A stretch of DNA of 64,000 nucleotides from Phormidesmis priestleyi ULC007 (GTDB lineage: Bacteria; Cyanobacteriota; Cyanobacteriia; Leptolyngbyales; Leptolyngbyaceae), in assembly GCF_001895925.1 (NCBI RefSeq), contig NZ_MPPI01000010.1, positions 1 to 64,000 of the forward strand, written 5' to 3'. Position numbers and translations under genes: made by a program. Shown here in pieces: positions 46,790 through 56,843 of this stretch (its first letter is position 1; each line of letters opens with the position of its first letter). The notes under the pieces were generated by a model that saw only the letters and a program-made list of their open reading frames with translations, did no database searches and was not told the origin of the DNA.

Positions 46790-47641
46790 ATGAGCCTATT
46801 TGATGATGTAAGGGATGCCCTTCTCTTTAGAGAAGATTCTACAGTAGAAGGCAAGCTGCTAACTCCGATTGAGCAAATCATTGAAACAGAACTGGGTCAT
46901 TTTAGTAAGTCAGTATCTATTACTAACGTAGATCAAATTCCAGACACTCCCAAGATACCAATTCAGAATCCTAGAACTTGGTTGAAGATCCCGAATGTGA
47001 TCTGCTGCTTTGTAGATATGGAGGGATCTACAAAACTTAGTGCTGGTTTGCATGATAAAACAACGGCAAAAGCATATCGGCTTTTTACGGAAACGGGTAT
47101 CCGCATTTTTCATGAGTTTGGAGCCGAATATATTGACATCAAAGGAGACGGAGTTTTTGCCTTATTCAACCAGGATCAACCCTATTCGGCACTCGCGGCA
47201 ACAATATCATTCAAAACTTTTGTTTACGAGCATTTTACGCCTAAAGTCGAAGCCCTTACTGAGCAGCACATTGGCGGTCACTTCGGAATAGATCAAAAGA
47301 CTGTCTTAGTTCGCAGGTTTGGATTAAAAACCTATCAGAACAGAACAGATAGGCAGAATGAGGTTTGGGCTGGAAAGCCAATAAATATGGCAGCAAAATT
47401 AGCCAGTTTATCTACAGACAACAAGCTCTGGGTTTCAGATAGATTTTTTGGCAACCTCAGAGATGAGAAGGCAACACACTCTTGTGGATGTCCGAGTGGT
47501 AATAAAGTCGAGCTTTGGACAGAGGAGAATATGTCTGACGACAGCCGATTTGATTTTGATACTGCTTATAGCTTGGATAGCAATTGGTGTGAAAAACACG
47601 GCAGATCCTTCTGCTCAAGCCTAGTTGAGCTAGACAGTTGA
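46790..47641 (+). CDS. pycC: Pycsar pyrimidine cyclase PycC
   Basis: 283 residues with a class III nucleotide-cyclase catalytic domain. The first metal-binding Asp lies in CCFVDMEGST (D76) and the second in YIDIKGDGVFALF (D120). The C-terminal part has WAGKPINMAAKLAS and ends WCEKHGRSFCSS. Paired with a PycTM-type effector, it fits the Pycsar anti-phage system, in which phage infection triggers cCMP or cUMP synthesis. The choice of base cannot be read. I use the ATG at 46790 rather than the GTG at 46781. Both Pycsar genes are AT-rich and lack the HIP1 octamer that fills neighbouring genes, suggesting acquisition. Confidence 0.85.
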   Translation: MSLFDDVRDALLFREDSTVEGKLLTPIEQIIETELGHFSKSVSITNVDQIPDTPKIPIQNPRTWLKIPNVICCFVDMEGSTKLSAGLHDKTTAKAYRLFTETGIRIFHEFGAEYIDIKGDGVFALFNQDQPYSALAATISFKTFVYEHFTPKVEALTEQHIGGHFGIDQKTVLVRRFGLKTYQNRTDRQNEVWAGKPINMAAKLASLSTDNKLWVSDRFFGNLRDEKATHSCGCPSGNKVELWTEENMSDDSRFDFDTAYSLDSNWCEKHGRSFCSSLVELDS

Positions 47642-47670
47642 TTTAAGTCTATTTCTCAGGAAAAATTTCT

Positions 47671-48240
47671 ATGGAAGTTACAGAGAAGCTGCTTTCAATT
47701 TTTCAAATAACTAATGATTGGCTTAAGTTTGCTGAAGCAAAAAATGCTGTCCTTCTTGCTTTCTCAGGTACTGGTGTTACTGTAATTGTAACTTATCTTA
47801 GTGCAGCTTCAAACGTGCCAAATTCGCTTCAGCAAGGCTCTTCAATTTCGATGTCCCTTCTGTTTATCAGTGCCTTGATAAGCTCTCTGTCTTTTCTTCC
47901 TAAGACTGATCTTGAGCGGATTGTTTGGTTAATGTCTAAACCGTCTAGAAGAGTCAAACATGGGTTGAAGGATACCGATAATTTCTATTTCTTCAATGAT
48001 TTGAAGAAATATCAGCCCGTTGAATTACTAAGTTCAATGAACAGGCTTTATTTCGACGATCAAATTAAGCTTCCATTTAGAAAAGAAGATTTGGATGTAG
48101 TGAGTCAAACAATCGTAAATTCGGAAATCGCATCGATAAAATTTAAGTTTTTCACAGCCTCTCTTTCGATTCTAATACTTTCCTTTTTTGTTACGCCAAT
48201 TTCGCTGTTGATTAGCTTGCTGTTGTATCGTAGTTTGTAA
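47671..48240 (+). CDS. pycTM: Pycsar membrane effector PycTM
   Basis: 189 residues of the Pycsar-effector family (DUF5706-like). The N-terminal helix WLKFAEAKNAVLLAFSGT leads into two membrane segments (about 27-45 and 57-75). A cytoplasmic stretch follows, then a C-terminal membrane pair (about 157-187). When bound by the cyclic pyrimidine nucleotide the effector is thought to damage the membrane and stop phage growth. It lies 29 bases after pycC, with AGGAAA before the ATG. Confidence 0.8.
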   Translation: MEVTEKLLSIFQITNDWLKFAEAKNAVLLAFSGTGVTVIVTYLSAASNVPNSLQQGSSISMSLLFISALISSLSFLPKTDLERIVWLMSKPSRRVKHGLKDTDNFYFFNDLKKYQPVELLSSMNRLYFDDQIKLPFRKEDLDVVSQTIVNSEIASIKFKFFTASLSILILSFFVTPISLLISLLLYRSL

Positions 48241-48373
48241 GTTGTCCCTCTTCTATCACTCTAAATGGGAAGAATCACGTTTAAGCCTTAAAGAGCTTTC
48301 TGCCTGCGCTTTTCACCACTCAGATTGAGTCAGCAACAAAGTATTCATCTTCTTAATTTAACTGAACGAGAAG

Positions 48374-48412
48374 GTGTCGATCGCTCCCATGTTTCCCGGA
48401 GCCGATCGACAC
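48374..48412 (-). terminator. hairpin downstream of gap1
   Basis: GTGTCGATCG and CGATCGACAC pair, extended by CTCC/GGAG, 11 bases after the gap1 stop. A moderate T-rich tail follows. Confidence 0.65.
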
Positions 48413-48422
48413 TTCACCCGTT

Positions 48423-49460
<1,038 letters not shown>

Positions 49461-49667
49461 TCAAAGCGTTAGTGAACTCAGATTTTCTCAATAAATTAGC
49501 GTACTTAATCGACGATCGCGGTTAGCGTAATCTTTTCATTCGTTTAAGTATCGCTCTATAGGGATCATTCCAGCTTTGGTTAGAAAAATTTGGACTCTGC
49601 ACGAAATAGAACAATCGATTTTGTAGCGAGTATAACAGTTCAACGATCGAGGCTTCGATAACATCTG

Positions 49668-49698
49668 TTACCCTTTCCTTAAACTTGTTCCCTAACGT
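49668..49698 (+). promoter_or_regulatory. possible seventh copy of the island promoter element
   Basis: TTTCCTTAAA, 7 bases, CCTAACGT: the same spacing, and TAACGT as a -10-like hexamer. The CACAAG part of the first box is replaced by ACCCTT. It ends 8 bases before the amidohydrolase ATG, so transcripts would be nearly leaderless. Confidence 0.35.
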
Positions 49699-49706
49699 TC
49701 ACCGAC

Positions 49707-51128
49707 ATGAGTTTTACGATTCAGAATGTTTTAATTCCAGTTGATCGTGCCTACGAGACGGTTGATGTGCAGATTGAGGGCGATCGGATTGCGGCGATCG
49801 CGCCCCATTTAGAACCCGTTGGCACCTTGATCGACGGACGCAATAAGCTACTCTTGCCCGGTTTTGTCAATGCTCACACTCACTCCTCTGAGATGTGGCA
49901 GCGAGGCATGATTCCGCCCGTTCCTCTAGAGTTGTGGATTGCAGAACTCTATGACTTTACGCCCCTAGAGCTAGAGCAAGTTTATCTCAGCGCGATCGGA
50001 ACTGCGGTCGAAACGCTGCTCTCTGGTGGAACCAGTGTGGTCGATCACTTGGTCTTGATCCCCGGTCAGGAATTGGCGACGATCGCGACGGCGGTTAGAG
50101 CTTATCGACAGGTCGGAATTCGGGCGTTTGTGGCTCCTCTGATTCAAGATGAGGCTTTAGCAGCAAGCCTTCCCAACGGGGGAATCGAGCGAGAACACGG
50201 AGACTATGTGCGATCGACGGCGGCAACTTTAGCGCTAATCGAGGAAGCCGTAAATCAGTTTCATCGACCTGATGAAGGAGTGAACATTCTCGTCGCGCCC
50301 ACGGGAATACAACTCTGTTCAGATGCCTTGTTTGCAGGGTGCATTGAGTTAAGCGATCGCTACAATCTCTGTCGCCACGCTCACTTGTCAGAAACCAGAG
50401 CGCAGAAGCTTTTGGCTCAAGAAAAATATGGCCGTAGCGCCGTTGAACATCTCAAGCAAATTGGGTTTTTGAGCGATCGTACCTCTCTCGCTCATTGCGT
50501 TTGGCTCGATGATGCCGACATTGAGATCATGGCAGCCACAAAATCAACAGTTGTTCACAATCCTCTTAGCAACCTGCGATTGGGGAGTGGAATTGCCCCG
50601 ATTCTCAGATATCGGCAGGCAGGCGTGAATGTCTCATTCGGGTGTGATGGTTCGGCGAGTAATGATTCTCAAGATTTACTCGAAGCGATCAAGATTGGTT
50701 CGATTTTGCACAATACGACTGACTTCGATTATCAGAATTGGATTACGCCTCGCCAAGCGATCGAGATGGCATCTCTAGGAGGCGCAATGGGCTTAAATCT
50801 AAATGATCAACTCGGTTCGCTGACGGTGGGTAAAAAAGCTGATTTAGTCCTATACGACTTGATGAATCTGTCTTTGTTGCCGCGCACCGACCCGATCGGG
50901 CTTCTGGTTTTGGGTCGCCCCGTCAATGTTGTTGATCATGCCTGGGTGAATGGTCAGTCAGTCGTTGCAAATAATACTGTCTGCAATGTAGATGTGAATC
51001 AATTGAAGCAAGAATTATTTAATCAAAGCCAATGGAATGCAAAACGGCAGGCTCCGACGGTAGCGCAACTCGAAGCACACTACCGATCGGTGATGGGTTT
51101 ATCAGAATCAACGCTAGGCTATTCTTAA
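49707..51128 (+). CDS. TRZ/ATZ-family amidohydrolase
   Basis: 473 residues of the cytosine-deaminase-like group: metal motif NAHTHSSEMWQRG near 56, HAHLSETR near 229, His in LAHCVWLDD near 262, and FGCDGSASND near 311. Family members deaminate or dechlorinate nucleobases or triazines. The substrate cannot be decided. Full length. Confidence 0.88.
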   Translation: MSFTIQNVLIPVDRAYETVDVQIEGDRIAAIAPHLEPVGTLIDGRNKLLLPGFVNAHTHSSEMWQRGMIPPVPLELWIAELYDFTPLELEQVYLSAIGTAVETLLSGGTSVVDHLVLIPGQELATIATAVRAYRQVGIRAFVAPLIQDEALAASLPNGGIEREHGDYVRSTAATLALIEEAVNQFHRPDEGVNILVAPTGIQLCSDALFAGCIELSDRYNLCRHAHLSETRAQKLLAQEKYGRSAVEHLKQIGFLSDRTSLAHCVWLDDADIEIMAATKSTVVHNPLSNLRLGSGIAPILRYRQAGVNVSFGCDGSASNDSQDLLEAIKIGSILHNTTDFDYQNWITPRQAIEMASLGGAMGLNLNDQLGSLTVGKKADLVLYDLMNLSLLPRTDPIGLLVLGRPVNVVDHAWVNGQSVVANNTVCNVDVNQLKQELFNQSQWNAKRQAPTVAQLEAHYRSVMGLSESTLGYS

Positions 51129-51148
51129 AATTATTCGATGAAATGGCT

Positions 51149-51210
51149 GTAGGGGCAATCCCCTCGTGCCTACCCCTGACGGAGGGCAACCACGAGGGGA
51201 TTGCCCCTAC
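51149..51210. repeat. inverted-repeat element, GTAGGGGCAATCCCC family, copy 2
   Basis: GTAGGGGCAATCCCCTCGTG and CACGAGGGGATTGCCCCTAC are a perfect 20-bp inverted repeat around 22 bases. It is the reverse orientation of the copy at 36440. Confidence 0.85.
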
Positions 51211-51348
51211 AAATTATTCCTGTTCAGCAATATCCGATCGTGGATTAAACAACATCGGTTACTTGCAATCCTAAGTCGGCAGGATCGTTGCACAACCGCT
51301 AAAATTAAGCTTTGCCCGCTCAAATTTACTAATCACTTGAGGGACGGC

Positions 51349-54300
51349 ATGGCCATCAAAACCGTTGATTTGGCAACCCGTTTGGATCACTACTACGAAC
51401 AGGTTCGAGCCGTCATTCTCAGCCGTCAAAGCCCGATTTCTGGGCTGCTTCCTGCCAGTACTGCTGTCAACGCCCACGGCGACTACACTGACGCATGGGT
51501 GCGCGATAATGTCTACAGCATTCTCGCCGTGTGGGGGCTGGGACTCGCCTATCGCAAACTCGACGACGATCGGGGACGTACCTACGAGCTAGAACACAGC
51601 GTTGTCAAGTTGATGCGCGGCTTGCTGTTCTCAATGATGCGACAAGCCGAAAAAGTCGAGAAATTCAAAGCCAATCAAGCCCCGCTCGATGCACTTCATG
51701 CCAAATACGACACCGACACCGGAAGCACCGTCGTTGGCGATGACGAATGGGGACATTTGCAGCTTGACGCGACCTCAATTTTTCTGCTGATGTTGGCGCA
51801 AATGACCGCATCAGGGTTAGCGATCGTCTTCACCACCGATGAGGTGAACTTCATTCAAAATCTCGTCTACTACATCGGCAGAACTTATCGCACACCCGAT
51901 TATGGGATTTGGGAGCGAGGCAACAAAATTAATCACGGCAACCCTGAACTTAATGCCAGCTCGGTGGGCATGGCAAAAGCAGCACTCGAAGCGCTGAATG
52001 GGCTAAATTTGTTCGGCGTTCATGGCAGCCAAGCCTCGGTGATTCACGTCTTGCCCGATGAAATTGCTCGGTGTCGCACGACGCTAGAATCACTGTTGCC
52101 TAGAGAATCTAGCTCTAAAGAAGTCGATGCCGCTCTGTTGAGTGTGATTAGCTTTCCAGCGTTTGCTGTTGAAGACGTGCAGTTGGTCGATCGGACTCGC
52201 ACCAAAATTGTGACGCTGCTGCAAGGTCGCTATGGCTGCAAACGCTTTCTGCGCGACGGGCACCAAACTGTTCTAGAAAACAGCAGTCGTCTTCACTATG
52301 AGCCGTGGGAACTCAAGCAATTTGAGCATATTGAGTCTGAATGGCCGCTCTTCTTTACTTATTTGGCACTCGATGGATTGTTCCGCGACGATCGTCAACA
52401 AGCGCAATACTACCTCGATCAACTGGAACAAGTTGTAGTCAAACGAGACGGCTTGAACTTGCTGCCAGAGTTGTACTATGTGCCTGAAGCCGCGATCGAG
52501 CCAGAAAAAGCGAATCCCTCTAGTCAAACTCGTTTACCTAACGAAAATGTTCCGCTCGTGTGGGCACAAAGCTTATATTTTCTGGCGCAAATGCTGCACG
52601 AAGGATTGTTAGCTGTGGGCGATATTGACCCGATCGGTGGTCATCTCCGCATCGGTCAAAAACGCAAAGCGACTGTACAAATTGCGCTCTTGGCTGAAGA
52701 CGAAGATTTGCAGTCTAAACTCGCTGCCAACAACATCACAACTCAAACCCTTAAACAAGTCGAGCCGATTCAAGTCCGTCATGCACGAGAACTAGCCGCC
52801 GCCTATGCTCAAGTCGGACGCAATGATAAGCTTGATTTAACAGGTCGCCCCATGCGACGAATGCGGAGTTTGACAACTTCTAGAGTGTTTAAAATTTGTG
52901 GAGAGACGATCGTCTTTCTGCCATCGTTCTTAGAGCCAAGACGGTTTTATCTCACTCTCGATTATCATTTTCTGGTTTCCAACATCAAAAGTGAGCTTGC
53001 CTACACTCATCGCCACTGGCAAGATTTGGGCAAACCGACGATGACGCTGTTGTTAACCAAAGAAATGCTAGAACTGGGTCGAGAAGCGCTGATCAACCTC
53101 GTCCAAGAATTTCAGGAAGGTCGCTGTGGTGACGTTCCTGTGCAGTTGGGTCGCCTGAACCAACTTGCCCTCACAGCGGGGACTGAACGCATCGATTCTC
53201 TGCACGATTTTGAGTTTCCCCCGTCGTCTGTGGTCGATACAACGTTACCCAACTATCATCTGGTTTCTCATCCAGAGAAAAACTGTCCATTAAGCCTTTC
53301 GCAAGAATTTAAGCTGGAGTATGAAACCGATATTGACTCGTTAGTTTCAAGTCTGCATCAATCTCATAACTTGTATGAACAAATCGAGTTATTGAGTACT
53401 CTAGCTCGTCTAAAAGGATTAGACTTTGATACCCGCTTCACCGAATCGCAGCCTATCATCACCGTGATGGATTTGCTCAACGAAGTCTACGCAAAAGCCA
53501 GCAAAGGCGACGAGTTGGGCTGTCCTTATTGGGGTATTGTTCGCCGATCGGCAGGGTTGCTCGATAAACTTGATGTCGGTTTGTCGGATGCAGTTACCGA
53601 TATTTTAGTGCGGCAAAAACAGATTGCTGTGGGTCGGGCCTATAGTGAAGACTCGCTGATTATGCAGCCGTTGCCCTACGTCGAAGTGCTGGAAAAAATT
53701 CGTCACTTTTGTCGAGAAGACATTCGCGATCGCGTCCTCACTCAAGAAATTCTCATCTATCTCAGCGTCTTGATCAAAAGCGAACCCAATCTCTTTCAAG
53801 GCTTGCTAACGCTGAAAGTGGGCTATCTGATCTTGCTCATTACAGCCAACCTCGCCCAAGAACTTGCTCTCACACAAGACGAAGCCTACGAACACTTAAT
53901 GCAACTCAGTCCGTTTGAGATTAAAACGTGTTTGCGACAGATTCTAATGGGTTATGCCGACCTCAATCAGGCATTGTTTAAGCAAGAATCGCTGCGGGTG
54001 AAATTGCCCGATCGCGGCATCGATTGGGTGGTTCTGCTAGACGAACAAACTGAAGTCGAACCTGCTAACCAAGATTGGTGGCGCAAGCGGCAACTAGACG
54101 GCTCTCTTAACCGCGTCCCTAAAGATTTTTATCCCAGTGTGTGGCAGCTATTGCATCACTGCAAAGGGTTGGTGATTGGTGACAAGCTAGAACGCCGCAA
54201 CCGTCTCGATAGCGAATTGATCATCATGGAAATGACCGCAGGCGAGAAAAACTTCGCACTCCAAATTGAACACTTGTTAAACAAAATTCAAGCGCCCGAA

Positions 54301-54579
54301 TATCGCCAGGTGAATGTAGAAGCCATGATGGAATTAGCCACGATCGCGCAACGTAACCCCGATCTCAAAATTGAAGAATCGATCGTGCTAGATGTGTTGA
54401 TTGGTCACGCAGTTCGATTAGCGTGGCTCGACAAATTTCCAGACTTCTTCGATCGCTACGATGAACACAAAGGATCAGCATGGCGATCGTTTTATGAATC
54501 GTCACCTTATGATTGTGCCAGCTATATCGCTAAAGCAATGCGTTTCTTGACGCAGTTGGGGCAAACTACCCCTGTCTAG
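51349..54579 (+). CDS. phosphorylase-kinase-alpha-like / GH15 glucanohydrolase family protein
   Basis: 1076 residues. The N-terminal two thirds are a GH15-like alpha/alpha barrel (GLLPASTAVNAHGDYTDAWV near 24, DDEWGHLQLDATSIFL near 133) as in phosphorylase b kinase regulatory subunits. The C-terminal third is helical and family-specific. A role in glycogen metabolism is likely by family, but the activity is not proven for cyanobacterial members. I start at ATG 51349; the longer frame to 51166 runs through the repeat element. Confidence 0.85.
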   Translation: MAIKTVDLATRLDHYYEQVRAVILSRQSPISGLLPASTAVNAHGDYTDAWVRDNVYSILAVWGLGLAYRKLDDDRGRTYELEHSVVKLMRGLLFSMMRQAEKVEKFKANQAPLDALHAKYDTDTGSTVVGDDEWGHLQLDATSIFLLMLAQMTASGLAIVFTTDEVNFIQNLVYYIGRTYRTPDYGIWERGNKINHGNPELNASSVGMAKAALEALNGLNLFGVHGSQASVIHVLPDEIARCRTTLESLLPRESSSKEVDAALLSVISFPAFAVEDVQLVDRTRTKIVTLLQGRYGCKRFLRDGHQTVLENSSRLHYEPWELKQFEHIESEWPLFFTYLALDGLFRDDRQQAQYYLDQLEQVVVKRDGLNLLPELYYVPEAAIEPEKANPSSQTRLPNENVPLVWAQSLYFLAQMLHEGLLAVGDIDPIGGHLRIGQKRKATVQIALLAEDEDLQSKLAANNITTQTLKQVEPIQVRHARELAAAYAQVGRNDKLDLTGRPMRRMRSLTTSRVFKICGETIVFLPSFLEPRRFYLTLDYHFLVSNIKSELAYTHRHWQDLGKPTMTLLLTKEMLELGREALINLVQEFQEGRCGDVPVQLGRLNQLALTAGTERIDSLHDFEFPPSSVVDTTLPNYHLVSHPEKNCPLSLSQEFKLEYETDIDSLVSSLHQSHNLYEQIELLSTLARLKGLDFDTRFTESQPIITVMDLLNEVYAKASKGDELGCPYWGIVRRSAGLLDKLDVGLSDAVTDILVRQKQIAVGRAYSEDSLIMQPLPYVEVLEKIRHFCREDIRDRVLTQEILIYLSVLIKSEPNLFQGLLTLKVGYLILLITANLAQELALTQDEAYEHLMQLSPFEIKTCLRQILMGYADLNQALFKQESLRVKLPDRGIDWVVLLDEQTEVEPANQDWWRKRQLDGSLNRVPKDFYPSVWQLLHHCKGLVIGDKLERRNRLDSELIIMEMTAGEKNFALQIEHLLNKIQAPEYRQVNVEAMMELATIAQRNPDLKIEESIVLDVLIGHAVRLAWLDKFPDFFDRYDEHKGSAWRSFYESSPYDCASYIAKAMRFLTQLGQTTPV

Positions 54580-54595
54580 AGAATAATTTTGTGAT

Positions 54596-55399
54596 TCACC
54601 CACGATCGGGATCTTCTCCCAATTCTCGTAGACGTACGGCTAGGCGATCGGCTCGTTGGCGTTCTTCATCGGCTCGTTGGCGTTCTTCATCGGCTCGTTG
54701 CTGTTGTTCATTAGCACGTTGGTGTTGTTCATCGGCTCGTTGACGCTCCGCTTCTTCGGGTAGAGGCACGAGATTGCCGTTACGATCGTAAAATCGCAGC
54801 CACGTCGTTGTATCGATATCGACTGCCCCCGACCATGATCCCAGCCACAACTCCAGCGTTTGGCACCATCGCCATCCCTGTTCATTGACGGGAATCGGCT
54901 GATAGCCCTGATCTAAGTCAAGATGCCACCCTTGAAAGGCACTGGGATCAAACGGATCATAAACAAAATAGTCCCGTGTGCGAAACACTTGTTCATAAAG
55001 GGTTTTCTTGGCTCCCAAATCAACGTTGGTCGTGCTAGGTGGCAGCATTTCTACGATCACATCGGGGTAGCGTCCCCCTTCTTCCCAGACCACCCAGCCT
55101 TGACGAGACGAGTCAGCCTCGACCCCTAAAACTGCAAAGAAATCAGGTCCTCTAAAGTCGCGATTGCGGGCTTGGCTGCTGCTGTAGTAGACAAACATAT
55201 TGCCGCCTGCAAAGAAGTCCTGGCGGTCTGACCAGCCTTGATTGAGCGATCGAATCAAGACATTCATAGCTACTCGGTGACGATTGCTCTCCAAAGGTTC
55301 TCCGTCGTCAAAAATTAGATCGGTCGGTGGCATAGGCGGTTCCCACTCGATCGGCTCTAGAACTGGGTTAGTCTGTTCAGTGGTGGCTTCTAGTGACAT
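54596..55399 (-). CDS. Uma2-family putative restriction endonuclease with repeat tail
   Basis: 267 residues. The N-terminal 190 residues form the PD-(D/E)XK-like Uma2/DUF820 domain (PDFFAVLGVE, GRYPDVIVEMLPPSTT). The tail is a coiled coil of seven-residue repeats of the type EERQRAD, then RLAVRLRELGEDPDRG. Such genes are numerous in cyanobacteria with uncertain function. Confidence 0.88.
   Translation of the reverse strand: MSLEATTEQTNPVLEPIEWEPPMPPTDLIFDDGEPLESNRHRVAMNVLIRSLNQGWSDRQDFFAGGNMFVYYSSSQARNRDFRGPDFFAVLGVEADSSRQGWVVWEEGGRYPDVIVEMLPPSTTNVDLGAKKTLYEQVFRTRDYFVYDPFDPSAFQGWHLDLDQGYQPIPVNEQGWRWCQTLELWLGSWSGAVDIDTTTWLRFYDRNGNLVPLPEEAERQRADEQHQRANEQQQRADEERQRADEERQRADRLAVRLRELGEDPDRG
54646..54735. 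repeat. 21-bp tandem repeats encoding a heptad coiled coil
   Basis: Four to five units of about 21 bases (CGGCTCGTTGGCGTTCTTCAT with variants) lie in the Uma2 gene. Two adjacent units are identical. Copy number may vary by slippage without frame loss. Confidence 0.8.
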
Positions 55400-55486
55400 C
55401 GCAGTCGTTCTCCCGACACGAAATTTCCGCTTGACCCTTACGGCACATTTTACACCGATAATAAGTGTAGCCCCTTGATTAGTCTT

Positions 55487-56833
55487 ATGTTTCAGGTGAC
55501 TCGTCGTCGTCTTGCGATCTGGTATACTACCGTTACGGCAGTGTTGCTGCTAGTGTTTGCAAGTGGATTTTATTTGTATGTCCGCAGCACGTTAATTGAA
55601 CGCATTGATGACACGCTTAACCATGTGGTCGAAGTGGTGCAGCGATCGTTGGTAATCGAGCCAATTAATCAAGGCGGAGACGTGCGCGTTAATGTCGAGT
55701 CGAGCTTTCGAGATAATGCCATTTCGGTTGAAGATGATCACATTGATCTAGAGTGGTTTAGCCCTCAAGGTGAAATCGTGTGGTCAACATTTGCCGACCC
55801 GATCGCAGTTCCGCTCCACTTCAATATCAATGGCGAAACGGTGCATTTATCGGCAGATCATTTGCTGCGACAAGTAACGCAACGAGTGCAAGTCGGGCGA
55901 CAGGTGTTAGGCTATTTGCGCGTTAGCCATCCCTGGTTTGAAGTGACAAAGCCCACTCGCGAGTTATTTCTAGATTTAATAGCTGGAACAACGGTGATGG
56001 TCGCGATCGTCGCCGCGATCGGATGGTTGTTATCCGGTCTGGCGATGCAGCCGATTCGAGAATCTTATCAGCGATTAAAGCAGTTTACCGCCGACGCGTC
56101 TCATGAGTTGCGGAACCCGATCGCAATCATTCAAACTAATGTGCAGGTTGCGCTTTCAGATCCAGAATCAGATCCACAAATGCAACGCTATCACTTACAG
56201 GTAGTTGAACGGCTAACTCGTCGTTTAGGAAGACTGGTCGATGATTTATTGTTTCTCGCACGACAAGATAGCAGCACGGCACAACCCAGACGCGTTTTAG
56301 TCAACCTGGATGATTTGCTGACTGAAGTGTTAGAAGAACAGCAGACGATCGCCGTAGAAAAAGGAATTTCGTTAAGTCTCAATTGCAGTGCAGCATCAGA
56401 GGAACTCGCTGCAAGTCAATCAATTATTTTGAAATCACTCCCTCGTGTTGAAAATTTGCTCTCGCTGCAATGCGATCGCGATCAAATTTCTCGATTATTC
56501 ACCAACTTAATCAGCAACGCTCTACAGTACACACCTGCGAATGGAAAGGTAACGATAGATTTACAGCAACTTAAACGCACGAGTGGATCTTCTCTGCAAG
56601 TTAAAGTGACGGACACCGGAATTGGGATTCCAGAAGAGGCATTGCCGCAATTGTTCGATCGCTTCTATCGCGTCGATCCTGCCCGAACTAAAGCAACCGG
56701 GGGATCGGGGTTAGGTTTAGCGATCGCGCAAGCCATTATCGAAAATCATCACGGACAAATTCAAATCGAAAGTAAATTCGGTAAAGGAACTACGGTTACA
56801 GTGACGCTACCACAGCAGGAAACTGCAAGCTAG
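55487..56833 (+). CDS. membrane sensor histidine kinase, orphan
   Basis: 448 residues: membrane segment near 9-32, a periplasmic domain of about 130 residues, a second segment near 165-185, HAMP-like linker, H-box ASHELRNPIA near 210, and the ATPase motifs DTGIGIPEEALPQLFDRFYR and GGSGLGLAIA. No response regulator is adjacent. The signal is unknown. ATG at 55487 is preferred to a TTG at 55475. Confidence 0.9.
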   Translation: MFQVTRRRLAIWYTTVTAVLLLVFASGFYLYVRSTLIERIDDTLNHVVEVVQRSLVIEPINQGGDVRVNVESSFRDNAISVEDDHIDLEWFSPQGEIVWSTFADPIAVPLHFNINGETVHLSADHLLRQVTQRVQVGRQVLGYLRVSHPWFEVTKPTRELFLDLIAGTTVMVAIVAAIGWLLSGLAMQPIRESYQRLKQFTADASHELRNPIAIIQTNVQVALSDPESDPQMQRYHLQVVERLTRRLGRLVDDLLFLARQDSSTAQPRRVLVNLDDLLTEVLEEQQTIAVEKGISLSLNCSAASEELAASQSIILKSLPRVENLLSLQCDRDQISRLFTNLISNALQYTPANGKVTIDLQQLKRTSGSSLQVKVTDTGIGIPEEALPQLFDRFYRVDPARTKATGGSGLGLAIAQAIIENHHGQIQIESKFGKGTTVTVTLPQQETAS

Positions 56834-56843
56834 TTGACACAAA

